Source: Ophiothrix spiculata
Taxonomy: Eukaryota; Echinodermata; Ophiuroidea; Amphilepidida; Ophiotrichidae
Assembly: GCA_000969725.1 (NCBI GenBank)
Contig: JXSR01S015714.1
DNA: 39,896 bases
Strand: one strand, 5' to 3'
Under the pieces are notes generated by a model, which worked only from the letters and a program-made list of their open reading frames with translations, did no database searches and was not told where the DNA came from. A program made the position numbers and the translations under genes. This document shows positions 30,315-39,896 of this stretch, in pieces; positions within the stretch are counted from its first letter, which is position 1, and each line of letters opens with the position of its first letter.

Positions 30315-30743
30315 TATGTGACCTTCCAGCCCGTATGAGCAGTAAATGCCAGAAACTTCATTTTGCGCTAGAGATGAAAATACATGTCAAGGTCATAATT
30401 TGCCGAAATTGATTTTTTGACAGATTCACAATCTTAATGCTTACTACAAAACATCAGCAAAGTTTCATTTCAATAAAATGATAGGAAATGTGAAATAAAT
30501 TGGCATATTCTTATAGACAATCAACAGAAAATATAGGGCTTACTAATCTTTGAACGCATTTATCTCAGTTATACATTTTACTCCCTGACAACCTTTAATG
30601 GACCATAACTTGACTTTTGTAAATCGTGTGAAGTTCATTAAGGTGTCATTTTAATCTTTAAAGCATGGTCTTTGCAAATAGTTAAAAAAGTGAAAATGAC
30701 AAGAGCTGGCATTTACTGCTAGTTTGGGCTGGACGGTCACATA
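30315..30743. mobile_element. TIR element with TA ends, ~429 bp
   Basis: The ends are TATGTGACCTTCCAGCCC and, from the right, TATGTGACCGTCCAGCCC, followed in both arms by (G/T)AGCAGTAAATGCCAG. If TA is the target duplication the element is 30317-30741. It is noncoding. Confidence 0.75.
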
Positions 30744-30767
30744 TTATATTTCTTTCGCATATACCTA

Positions 30768-31624
30768 CAGGGTGTCCCAATAAAAACGTAACGAACTTTG
30801 AACTTTTATCTTGAGAGAACAAAGCACAATGGTCGGCAAACGTTACAATAATAACATAGAATAGACCCTTGGCTTTTACAGGATTTCTGTTTTGAAACCC
30901 GAAAATTCTTGATTATCTGATTTGTTAATCTGTAAAGTTTCACCTTTGTTGACGTCATTTGGCACACGTTCAATGGAAATTGCTGAAAACATCACATGAT
31001 TAGGAAAAGCATTCCTTGAATCCATTTCATGAGATAAGGACTCAATTCAAAGATGATCTGCTGATATTAAGCAAGTTGTTGCGTCTGGTTTAGTCAACCT
31101 GTTGTGATTTCGGTTAAAAACTTATTATTGGTTGACTCCTTTCATTAGAATCCTTTTTTCGACTCTTTTGGTAGAAATTGTGTCCTACAGTACCCGTTTA
31201 TAGCACCAAAAGTAACAGATTCAAGGAATATGAGAGAATCAGGCAGATCCGTACTTTAATTGAAAATGTTGACCTATTTAAGTTAAAAATTAACTTTAAA
31301 TATCACTTAATGTTAGGTACAGGTCAGGTAAGATTGGTTTTGATTGATTGTGCTCCAGTTGATTGCAGATTTCTCTTCATTTCAAGTTAACATTTCTTTA
31401 TCTGAAAGTCTAAACTTACAAATCGGACCAAAGTAGATTTAAAGGGCTTTCTTAAATTCTTCATATCTTTGAAATAGAGTGGTAAAATGAAACGGTACAA
31501 AAAGCATGTTGTAGAGTAATTACTCTACTTAAAAAAAAACCCATATATTACTATGATTTAATCTTTTGGCAACTATTTCTTAATATTTTCTATTTGCTCG
31601 TTGCATTAATATTGGGACAAGCTG
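30768..31624. mobile_element. Mariner-type TIR element, 857 bp
   Basis: The ends are CAGGGTGTCCCAATAAAAAC and, from the right, CAGCTTGTCCCAATATTAAT, each next to TA (30766-30767 and 31625-31626). The 70-residue plus frame at 31178-31390 shows no DDE/D motif, so no transposase is claimed. Confidence 0.72.
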
Positions 31625-31737
31625 TATATACAGAAGGATAACATTTTACGTAATTATAATGTCATATTAATAAACGTGAGCGTTGAAACAGAATGAATTC
31701 TGTTTCGCTTTTTGCTGATACAATGGGGCAAACTCAA

Positions 31738-32268
31738 CACTTAAGTAGTCAAGGTCCTCCACATGCCCGTTAGTGGTCACCATATGAAAGAATCTTCCGT
31801 TGAAACTTTGGTCACCGGTAAAGTACTTAAAAAGAACTAAAACAAAGACAAAAAATTGAAAATCGGACAATCTGTTTTCAAGATGGCGGCCAAAACAAAT
31901 TTTGCCGTGCCACGTCAAAAATGTCCAGCCAAAAATTTGAAAACTCACTTCCCAAAAGAATTTTTCAATAAAATTTTGCTCATATTTGCAGTATGTAAGT
32001 ACAAATATATTTCTGAAATAAAATTTGAAAACAAGTTGTTCGGTTACGATTTTATGGGCAAAATAAATTTTAAGAACGCCCTCGAAAATGCTTATTTATG
32101 ATAATTAGCATGGGAAGGGGTGGGTCGATTTGAATTTGTTTGCCACCAAAAGAAGGGTATGGTAAAGTTAGACAAATACATAGAATGGCGATGAAAAATT
32201 ACTTACTGACGTGTGAAAAACGAATGTTGGGTCCATATGGACCCCCCCTCCACTATACCACTTAAATG
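31738..32268. mobile_element. Non-autonomous TTAA element, copy 2
   Basis: Same family as 10537-11106: shared starts CACTTAAGT(G/A)GTCAAGG, CACATGCCCGT, AAATCGGACAA, AAGATGGCGGCC/AAATGGCGGCC, TTCGGTTACGATTTTATGGGC and a C-run near the right end. It is 531 bp. The flanks are TCAA (left, one change from TTAA) and TTAA (32269-32272). The frames over ATGGCGGCC differ between the copies and are not coding. Confidence 0.83.
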
Positions 32269-32272
32269 TTAA

Positions 32273-34593
32273 ATATGTAAACACCGTTTAAACCATCTAG
32301 AATATTGTTTTGCTTTGCAGAGAAAAGGACACAAAGTAAATACATAATATGCTTATACAGTGACATTTTATAGCAAATAATCATTGTATTGATAAATTTA
32401 ATCAACGATTATGACAACGATGCCATTCTAACTTGAACATAATGTACTGCATTAACTGTACAGTTTCTAGAAAGTACTCCTGGGTGTATATGATATGCGT
32501 TGCATTTTATCAGAGAGCAAGCAGAAAAAGGCGCGAAAAAACGCATATATTAGACTGAAACGACACATGTTTAAAAAGACACATCAAATTAATCATTCAA
32601 GTCTTAAAGACAAGTATAATTTCCAAGAATTGGTTGGTTCTTACACAGATTACGATACTATGGTAACCAAACAATATATTTGTCAAGAAGTGTGAAATAT
32701 ATTGTCTTCCCCCAAAAATAAAGCTGACAGAGAAAATAGAATTCATATATGCATTTAGAATGTATAAGATATACTGGGAATACATCCTTTGTGGTTATTT
32801 TGACGGGGAAAAAATCGGAAGTACCACCTAAGGTGGGGTTTTGGTAAGCCGTCAAAGTCAGCAGGGGGGGGGGGGGGTTGCCACCTCGAAACATTTTAAA
32901 GAAAAGTATCAGAAAAGTGATATAATGTGTCTATTTGTTAAAACAAAAATATCATAATACATTATTTATGGCCTAGTATTCATTTCAGTATACTTAAAAT
33001 GACTGAAAAGGATATATTCTGCGGTATAATGTTTAATATAATTTTGTCTTTAAACGAATCTACCATTAAAACGGGTTGTTACCTTTTACCCATGATATTC
33101 CAATAACATAAATCTATGTTTAGCATGGTTCTGAATTCATAATAGTCAATCCTATCACTGCAAATGGACATCAATGTAACTAGCATGTAAGTTAGGAACT
33201 CGTAATCGTATTGATGTTGACATTATAAAAAATAATGCGCCACTCTGTTGATAAAGGTTAATACTGTGAGATTTGTGTTTGACATGAAATTTAAATAAGG
33301 CATAGGATGAAATCACTTATCTCTGTCAAATGAGCAAACATAGTTGGCTCTGTTATTCTAAATCATCACGGATATATAGGTCGTCTCTACTGAATAACAT
33401 TGTTGTCGTAAGGTAACTATACCCTGGATTGTGAGGTGCGTCCCAATAAAAATTAAGCAAGTTGAAAAGTGCCCTCTGTGCAAAACCAAAATACTATTTT
33501 AACATAATGGTACGTCATTGAAAAAGAAAAACTCCAAGCTTTTAATTGTTGTTTATTCTGTTCAATATGCTTTTTTCAATCTTGAAATAATTTGACTTTA
33601 GTGCAAAAGTAAAAACTCACAGTTTAGCCACTTTTTGCCGAGGAGGACTGAGCATTTTAATCAACAAAATGCAAAGTGTATTCAATTTATTAAAATTGAC
33701 AAGAACAATTAAATGGGGTTATAGTAGCATGGAATAGTCTCTGACTTTTTCAGTACCAAATTGAGTAAAATCTGCTGAACTGTTACGTAGTTATGACATC
33801 ATCAATTGTCTTGTGAAATTACAATTACTTTTCTTCTAAATCGTGCACCTTTTTACAATCAATATGTTAAATGTTATTTTCAGTTACAAATTAGGCTTAA
33901 CCAAACAAACACTGGTGATAAATTGTGTGATTGAAAAAAGGACATACATAATAGTTCAAAATATCACTTCATAAAAACAAATGTGTGGCATATTAGCCCA
34001 CCAAATTCTGAAATCTTTAAATTTTGCTAAAAAAATCCTGATTTTGCTAAATTCGTAATATGTTATTTAATGACTGCCTGGACCAATAGCATATTTTATT
34101 TTGGTAAGTATGAGAAGAAGATTCATTAAATTGTTAAATGTTACTAAATAATCTTATTGACAGTTGTTCATTTTTTTCAGTTCAACGACAAACATAATGC
34201 TCTCCATGATTTCATACACAGCTTTTTTCATAGTAAAAATGACCAATAATATAATGTTCTTCTAATCGTATTTTACTTTGACATACCTCGATATTGAAAT
34301 AAGCAAATTGAACAAAATAAACAACATTTTATGGGTATCAGAACCATTTGCCAATAAGCTTCACTTTTAAATAGTATTTTCCTTTAACATTTAATATTAC
34401 TCGGGTTTAATTCCACAGCTATTCTCTATGGTAGCCTACAGGAATGTTACATAATGCGGCGAACTGCATATCAGTGTGATCTTGTCTACTTCTTACTATA
34501 GCACATATCTGATTTAGAACAAATCTATTGACAGGAAGTAGATGTAATGCATAAAGCATGGAAAATGGAAGAAAACGCCAAAACCACTACCAG
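32273..34593. repeat. Mostly unassigned, with R4 copy and a lone mariner-like end
   Basis: 32799-32856 can form a small hairpin (TTTTGACGG / CCGTCAAAG), followed by a run of 14 G (32864-32877). 33140-33390 is an R4 copy. 33436-33450 (GTGCGTCCCAATAAA) looks like one mariner-type end, with no partner found. 34386-34470 repeats a short piece of R7 (TAGCCTACAGGAATGTTAC). No gene was seen elsewhere, including the small frames at 32495-32894. Confidence 0.5.
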
Positions 34594-37500
34594 AGGAAAA
34601 TTATGGATGTACGTTGAAGGTTGGCTTTTGAGTAGAACCACGGATTATTTTAAACTTCAACATATTAATGTTTACCTAAAGCGTGTAGTAAAAGACAGAA
34701 ACAATTTTGAAATTACATAATCTTATTGAACCAGCTGTTGTTCAGCCCCGTCTCCTATTTGCCTAGAGATGACAGCATTCATCTTGGTTCGACATTGCAG
34801 AATAAAGAGGGTATTATGAAAAAAATAATAATGTATATATATTTTGTTTGACAATTCTGCTCCCACGATAATATCTGCTGTTGGTCATCATAGACTACGC
34901 TTTATATTCTATAAATAATGGGTCAGTAAGTGATACAACTTAACTGCATTTTCCCTACGATATTGGTGTTATAACAGGTGCTGTCAAAAGCTCCTTTAGA
35001 ATATTGTACAAATCTCAGGCAGGGAAATCAATTCATTTTGGAAATTTTACTATATAGATACTTCTATATTCATAAAACAGAAGTTGAAGTTTGATTATTT
35101 ATATCTTTCGGCTTTATCTATAATAGTGGCTTACTGAAATGTTGCGTAATATATGGAAGTAGATTGAAAAGGGCAACGATCGCGCCAAAGTGGCACTTGT
35201 CGTTGTAAGATACGTTAAGATAACTGGAATATTCATGTAACATCTAATTAAGGAGTTGATATGATCAACATATATTTAACAATACAGGCGGAGAACGTTT
35301 GGATATGGTGCGGAGCACGGAAAAGAAGAGCCAAAACTACAACTAAGAGGAAATAGATGGTTATTAAATAAATCGGAATATTAGAGATTTGCTTTCAAGT
35401 TGTTCAGCGAAAGTTTGCAAATAACTAACAAACTATTGACACATCATCACTCCTGTCTGACTAAAAAAATGACAACTTTGTCTTGATTTTGACATTTTTA
35501 ATCAGCCAGTTTATAGTGATAAACATAATGCACTATAATCAAACTTGATCTGCTAATAAGATACTTCCAGCTTGAGAAAATGAACATTACAAAGTGGAAT
35601 GTCATTTAACACACAAGGATAAGCGCCTGGTACAACTACAGTTAATGTGAAAGCCGAAGCTTCTATTGAAAGGAGAAGGTTATTAAATCTCTTAAACTAA
35701 CACAAAGATTGGCATAATATAATTAATAATTCATCCTGACTGCCTGAAGATGACAACATTAATCTTGATTTTGACATTTGAATCTAAAGAGGATATAGTG
35801 TTCGGGTTAATATGAATGCCTTTCATTTGAATTACATTTTCAGTAGTCATTAGCGTTACGACAGCTGCTGCTTAAAAGATCATTACTAAGAATGTTTTTC
35901 AAATCCAAGAAGAGGGAAACCAATTCATTTCAGAAATTGTATTATGTGAAACAAGAGACATTTTTCTTTCGATAACGCAAAAGATAAATCAGTTTGAACC
36001 AGTTTTATATATTTTCGCTGATTAAAACTTTCAAGCACTGTGACGGAGTGGGTAGATAGACTTGTAATCAAGACGTTGGTCAGTCAAGTCGCTGCTACCA
36101 TGTTATCGACCTCATTATGCGAATTCTAAAATCAAAGTCTCGCCAAACGAGAAAAACATGTTCGCTAGATGGTAAGGTTTTTAATGTGACCTGCTGAAAA
36201 GGCTGACTTTGAACCCTTGTTATCTGAAAATGGGTGAAAACAAATGCATATTGGGAAAGTGGGTATGACAATTTGGCGTTTTTTTCCAATACAATGTATT
36301 TTTGGCGATTTGTAAAAAAGCATTATATGGTATTGAAAATCAACGATTATGCTATGAAAATCAACGATTTTGAGACTTTTGAAGCAAAGGAATTTGTACC
36401 CAAAAATCATTTTTATTTTAGATCATTACACATCGTTTTCTCTTCCAGTTCGGGTAGAAAACATATAAACACTCAGATTGATAAAATTTGAAATATATAT
36501 TTTGCCCATAAAACCTATAAAGTGACGAAATAACAAGAGGAAAAACATACGTTGATGTGATGTACGAAAGGAACCTAATATCGGCTCCTCATACTTGTCT
36601 GCGATGTGTATTACGATAACCATGCATGCAGTGTCAGCACTTAAACAAAAGAACCCATTCATTAATTTTGTTTTAGACATTTAAACGCAAGATTTACAGG
36701 ACTTTGAGAACAAAATGTTTTAAATTTGTTATAAACGTATCGGCATAAATATATATTTTATATCGAGCGAGCTGATTTGAAGATCCATGGCGTGAAGTTA
36801 CTTGCCAATAAAATTGCAAGAAATATCATACATAATTCGGTAAATCTAATTGCATTATATTTACACAATATTTATACAGGATGTCCCAATATAAATGCAT
36901 CATTTTTTTTTACCATATCTCAGGAACCAATAAATAAAAATAAACACTTTTTCTAATGTCAGTATTGTGTAGTCTTTTATCGAATGAATTTTAAGCTAAA
37001 TCCGTCGAGCCTTTCTTGAGAAAATTTTTGTACAATTTTAAGATCATTTCAAACAACTCTGCGTTTAAATAGCTTTCACATGTCCAAAATCAATTTCATG
37101 GCACCTTTGTGCTCTTTTCATCATGATCCTGGTCCAATGCTATGTTCTACATCCCATACGATGATGGGAGTCGAGGTGATCAGACAAGCTTGCAAGTTTT
37201 AAACAGGCTAAGTTCAAATTCTAAAGTTGCTATGGTTGTCGTTGTTGTTGTTGCTGTTGTTTTGCAGTTGGTTTCCTGTAAGAGTGTTTATCAATGAATA
37301 AAATGAGTTTTCATTTAGAGTAGGCCTACTACTGTGGTAGCATGGTCATGTCAGATCAAAGATAGTTGCAAATATGAGTTACTGTGGTAAACTCCATTGG
37401 AACGGGGGAAATTGAGTCTCCTTACAAAATGTTAATTTTCTCAAGAACGGACTGACGGATTTTTCTAAAAATTTCACCGATAAAAGACTAAACTGTACTT

Positions 37501-38158
37501 ATCATTATTATGAAAAAGTTTTTAAGTTTTGCTAATTGGTTATTGAGATATGATCAAAAATAAAAGTGATGCATTTTTATTTGGACACCCTGTACATAAA
37601 TGTGTTACATTTTTTGTCTTCCAGGGCTATATTTTTGATTTTATAAAGCTTTTAAAAATATTTTTATCATTTTCTCATTAATATTCTTGTTAAACATCAA
37701 GTGCACTGTCGATTCAATATTTTAATGTATAATTTCTTATAAAAGAAAGGGAAATCTCGCCACATCAAGACTCACTGGCTTGACCAATGTAGTGATTACT
37801 CTTTGATCAAGGTCATTTGTGCACATTGTTCTTTTAAACCAAAGCGACCGAAATTGGTACCCGGTATGTAATAAGTTCCGGAAATGTAAATCAGACTCGT
37901 TTGTGCCAAGGAGTAGCGTACCCCCTAACCCCTCCCACATACATGATACACATCGTAGCGGAGCCGGGTAAAAACTAAATATTGTACCCCGGTCGTTACA
38001 AAGTAAGCTTAGGTTTCGACTTTACCTTTACCTTACCTAGCCTGTCAGATTTAATTCCCAAGGTATTATTTATAACAGTAGCCTACGGGATTGTTACGTA
38101 CAACGGCAAACTTGATTTGAAGGCAACAATATGTCGAAAGTGACACTATTGCCGCCTC
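34594..38158 (+). repeat. Long duplicated block R7, copy 2
   Basis: Collinear with 18466-23592, and shorter, because it lacks the hAT-like, the 1057-bp mariner-type, the 430-bp and the 145-bp foldback insertions and has its own gap near 36630. It instead carries the mariner-type element 36877-37592. The small frames near 36095-36680 overlap on both strands and are not conserved. Confidence 0.85.
36877..37592. mobile_element. Mariner-type TIR element, 716 bp
   Basis: The ends are CAGGATGTCCCAATATAAAT and, from the right, CAGGGTGTCCAAATAAAAAT, each next to TA (36875-36876 and 37593-37594). The arms extend to ~180 bp (AGTCTTTTATCG, AAATCCGTC, TTCTTGAGAAAAT in both). The paralogous block is empty at 23072-23073. 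A (GTT)n-like run lies at 37236-37263. It is noncoding. Confidence 0.87.
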
Positions 38159-39515
38159 AAGATTCTTTAAGATAACTAGAATATTCATGTTAATGCTAAT
38201 TAAGGACATTGAATGTTTACATGAACCGCATAATGATAGTTTACCTAAATAATTTTGTAATACGTACATAATTCACTTCACATAATATAACTTTGTCATA
38301 GTCTGTTGTGACCTCTGTCTGCCTAAACATGACAATATTGATCTTTATTTTGACATTTTAATAAACATAATGATAAAAACACGATGTAATATCATGCCGT
38401 CTTCCTTGTTGGTTACTGCCCCCTTACAGTTTATCGCCGATCGCACAAAACACAAAACAAAGTGACCCTGAGTAAGTTTTTTTTTGTCGTGTTATTTTCA
38501 ACATTTTTGGTCATTTTGATGAAAAAACTCGAGGGACAACCTAAGGTGGTTGTCACCTTTAAAACATTAAAGGCTATCTTAAAAATATCTGCATCGTAAA
38601 GACCTGAAACTTGCCGGACATGTTAGAATTATCGTTTCATGTATTCAATAACTAACGAAAAACTTGATACCAATCCGTCAATTCATTTAAGACTGTTTTT
38701 ACAAAAGGGATGGCCATTTTCAGTTATTAGTGTTGCAACAGCTGCTGCCTAAAGGCTCCTCACTTAGAATGTTTAACACACCTAGACAGGGCAAATATAT
38801 TCATCAAGGGCATCAAAGTATTTGCGAGAGATACACATCTATTTGGATTGCGTCAAAGTTGTCATTTGATCCGGTTATTTCTAGCTGCGTTTCATTAGCA
38901 CATACATGTTAGTGCATTGATGGCCCATGTATATGTAATTTTGAAAATGAAGATATATTACTGCATATCTCATTTTCTTTGACAGCTATCAGGGTGTTAC
39001 TACAGTTCTTGTTGTATTTATTTTTTTCATAAGCTAATTCTCAAACATCATAAATATTCCGGAGATGTATTTTATTACCGATACATTAAATTAAGCGTCT
39101 TAAAAGAGTAGGCCTATTAAAAATACCGATGCTTGGCCGATACCTGACTCACATGACTAAGTTCTTTTTACCAAACAGAAGCAGCAAATATTTTTACAGC
39201 CAAATAGGTAAAACACTGCTGTCTTGATTCGATACTGTAATATTCTTTAGTTAGGCTATTCAAACAGCGTAAAGAGCAATGTCCAAATTATGCGCATGTT
39301 GTCAAAGATATTCCATGATAACCAAGTAATCAATGTGTAAAAACTGGTTTTTAAACAAGTCACTTAACCGAGTCGTCTTTTACGCCAGTTTCGCAAAGCG
39401 TCATGATAACTTTCCCAATAGGCAAGACTTGCATGTGACATAGATGTAATTCTGGGCTTTGATTTATAATAGACGATTCATGGGAATAAAACGGGGTCAA
39501 AAAAAAAGCATAGGG
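38159..39515. repeat. Copies of R7 sub-motifs, R8, R6 and R5; no gene
   Basis: 38315-38362 is the TGTCTGCCTAAACATGACA sub-motif. 38715-38895 is R8 (TTAGTGTTGCAACAGCTGCTGC). 38930-39130 is the G part of R6 (GGAGATGTATTT, TTAAATTAAGCGTCTTA). 39215-39480 is R5. The order R6 then R5 is again as at 11700-13130 and 17280-17880. Confidence 0.6.
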
Positions 39516-39853
39516 GTCAACGAACTTTTCCCTGTACAAATGTATAGGAACATTAAAATTACGTTCAAATGGGTACTACGATCAAACTAATTATAGTACA
39601 AGGCTCAAATTTCTTGGGTAAATTAAACATCAGAGTATTTTAACATTTGCTTAATTTTATTTATTCAAAGGTGTAGAAATTGCGCATAATTATAAAAAAA
39701 AACGTCGATTTTCAGGAATACGAAATGACAAGGGTTTACAAAAAATGCATATTTGTGTTCCTTGGACTCCATTTGATAAATATTGACCCATTAACAAACC
39801 AGAAAGATCAGAAATTGTTGGGAAAAAAAAAAGAAATTCACTAAAATGAAATA
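39516..39853. other. Unassigned A+T-rich sequence at the right edge
   Basis: No repeat match within the window and no supported reading frame. The 61-residue minus frame at 39690-39875 is unremarkable. Confidence 0.4.
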
Positions 39854-39870
39854 TGGCCACAAGAGGGCGC
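39854..39870 (+). promoter_or_regulatory. CTCF-like motif
   Basis: TGGCCACAAGAGGGCGC matches the bilaterian CTCF core (TGGCCACCAGGGGGCGC) at 15 of 17 positions, in a very A+T-rich setting. CTCF is present across bilaterians. Occupancy is unknown and the call is based on the motif alone. Confidence 0.4.
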
Positions 39871-39896
39871 GGCACACTTTTTTCTTCGACCCAATA

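Noticed and set aside
32864-32877. Run of 14 G as a regulatory G-quadruplex
   Set aside because: A single homopolymer run; length is unreliable in sequencing and there is no conserved partner.
8761-33390. Regularly repeated units as a CRISPR-like or satellite array
   Set aside because: The copies are kilobases apart, diverged and embedded in larger duplicated blocks, in a eukaryotic setting; no spacer-repeat pattern exists.
33436-34120. Possible fourth mariner-type element starting with GTGCGTCCCAATAAA
   Set aside because: No inverted partner end was found downstream, so only a lone end is noted.

Overview
The window looks like a piece of animal nuclear genome. It is clearly A+T-rich by eye, has no long host reading frame, no operons and no recognisable host exon, and is built mostly of transposable elements and old duplicated noncoding blocks. 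The retroelement mix (a PHD/2A LINE, RTE remnants, a Penelope remnant, TIR elements with TA, TTAA and 8-bp target duplications) and the frequent AGGCCT-type words fit a marine invertebrate, perhaps an echinoderm, hemichordate, amphioxus or mollusc. This is inference; the species cannot be read from the sequence.

Region 1-3060 holds the only large intact coding sequence: the 5' part of a minus-strand APE-type LINE cut by the left window edge. One frame of 845 codons has no stop and encodes, in order, a signal-like hydrophobic N-terminus, a 50-residue in-frame tandem repeat, a hydrophobic stretch ending in a 2A-like motif, a PHD finger, an APE endonuclease and the start of a reverse transcriptase. 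From 3061 to 4590 there is an inverted repeat with CRE and E-box words, then the decayed 3' end of an RTE LINE with a (GAT)n tail.

From 4685 to the end, the DNA is a mosaic of repeat blocks present in 2 to 6 diverged copies. They include a 360-bp inverted repeat (5069-5428 / 7383-7742), a ~1 kb block (5690-6740 / 25490-26560), a ~200-bp motif in six copies, and a ~5 kb block (18466-23592) repeated at 34594-38158. No protein function is visible in these blocks.

TIR and foldback elements have inserted into the blocks. In at least six cases the paralogous block is an empty site, which confirms the element boundaries and target duplications: TTAA element 10537-11106, a retroelement with an 11-bp duplication 12022-12865, hAT-like 18855-19220, mariner-type 19294-20350, an unclassified element 21672-22101, a TTAA foldback 23597-23741 and mariner-type 36877-37592. 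Two retroelements carry hammerhead-ribozyme-like cores: the 844-bp insertion at 12022-12865, and a Penelope-like remnant at 15801-16275 with GIY-YIG endonuclease relics and inverted terminal repeats. LINE fragments also lie at 24694-25090 and 26751-26952. No tRNA, rRNA, CRISPR array or active host gene was found.
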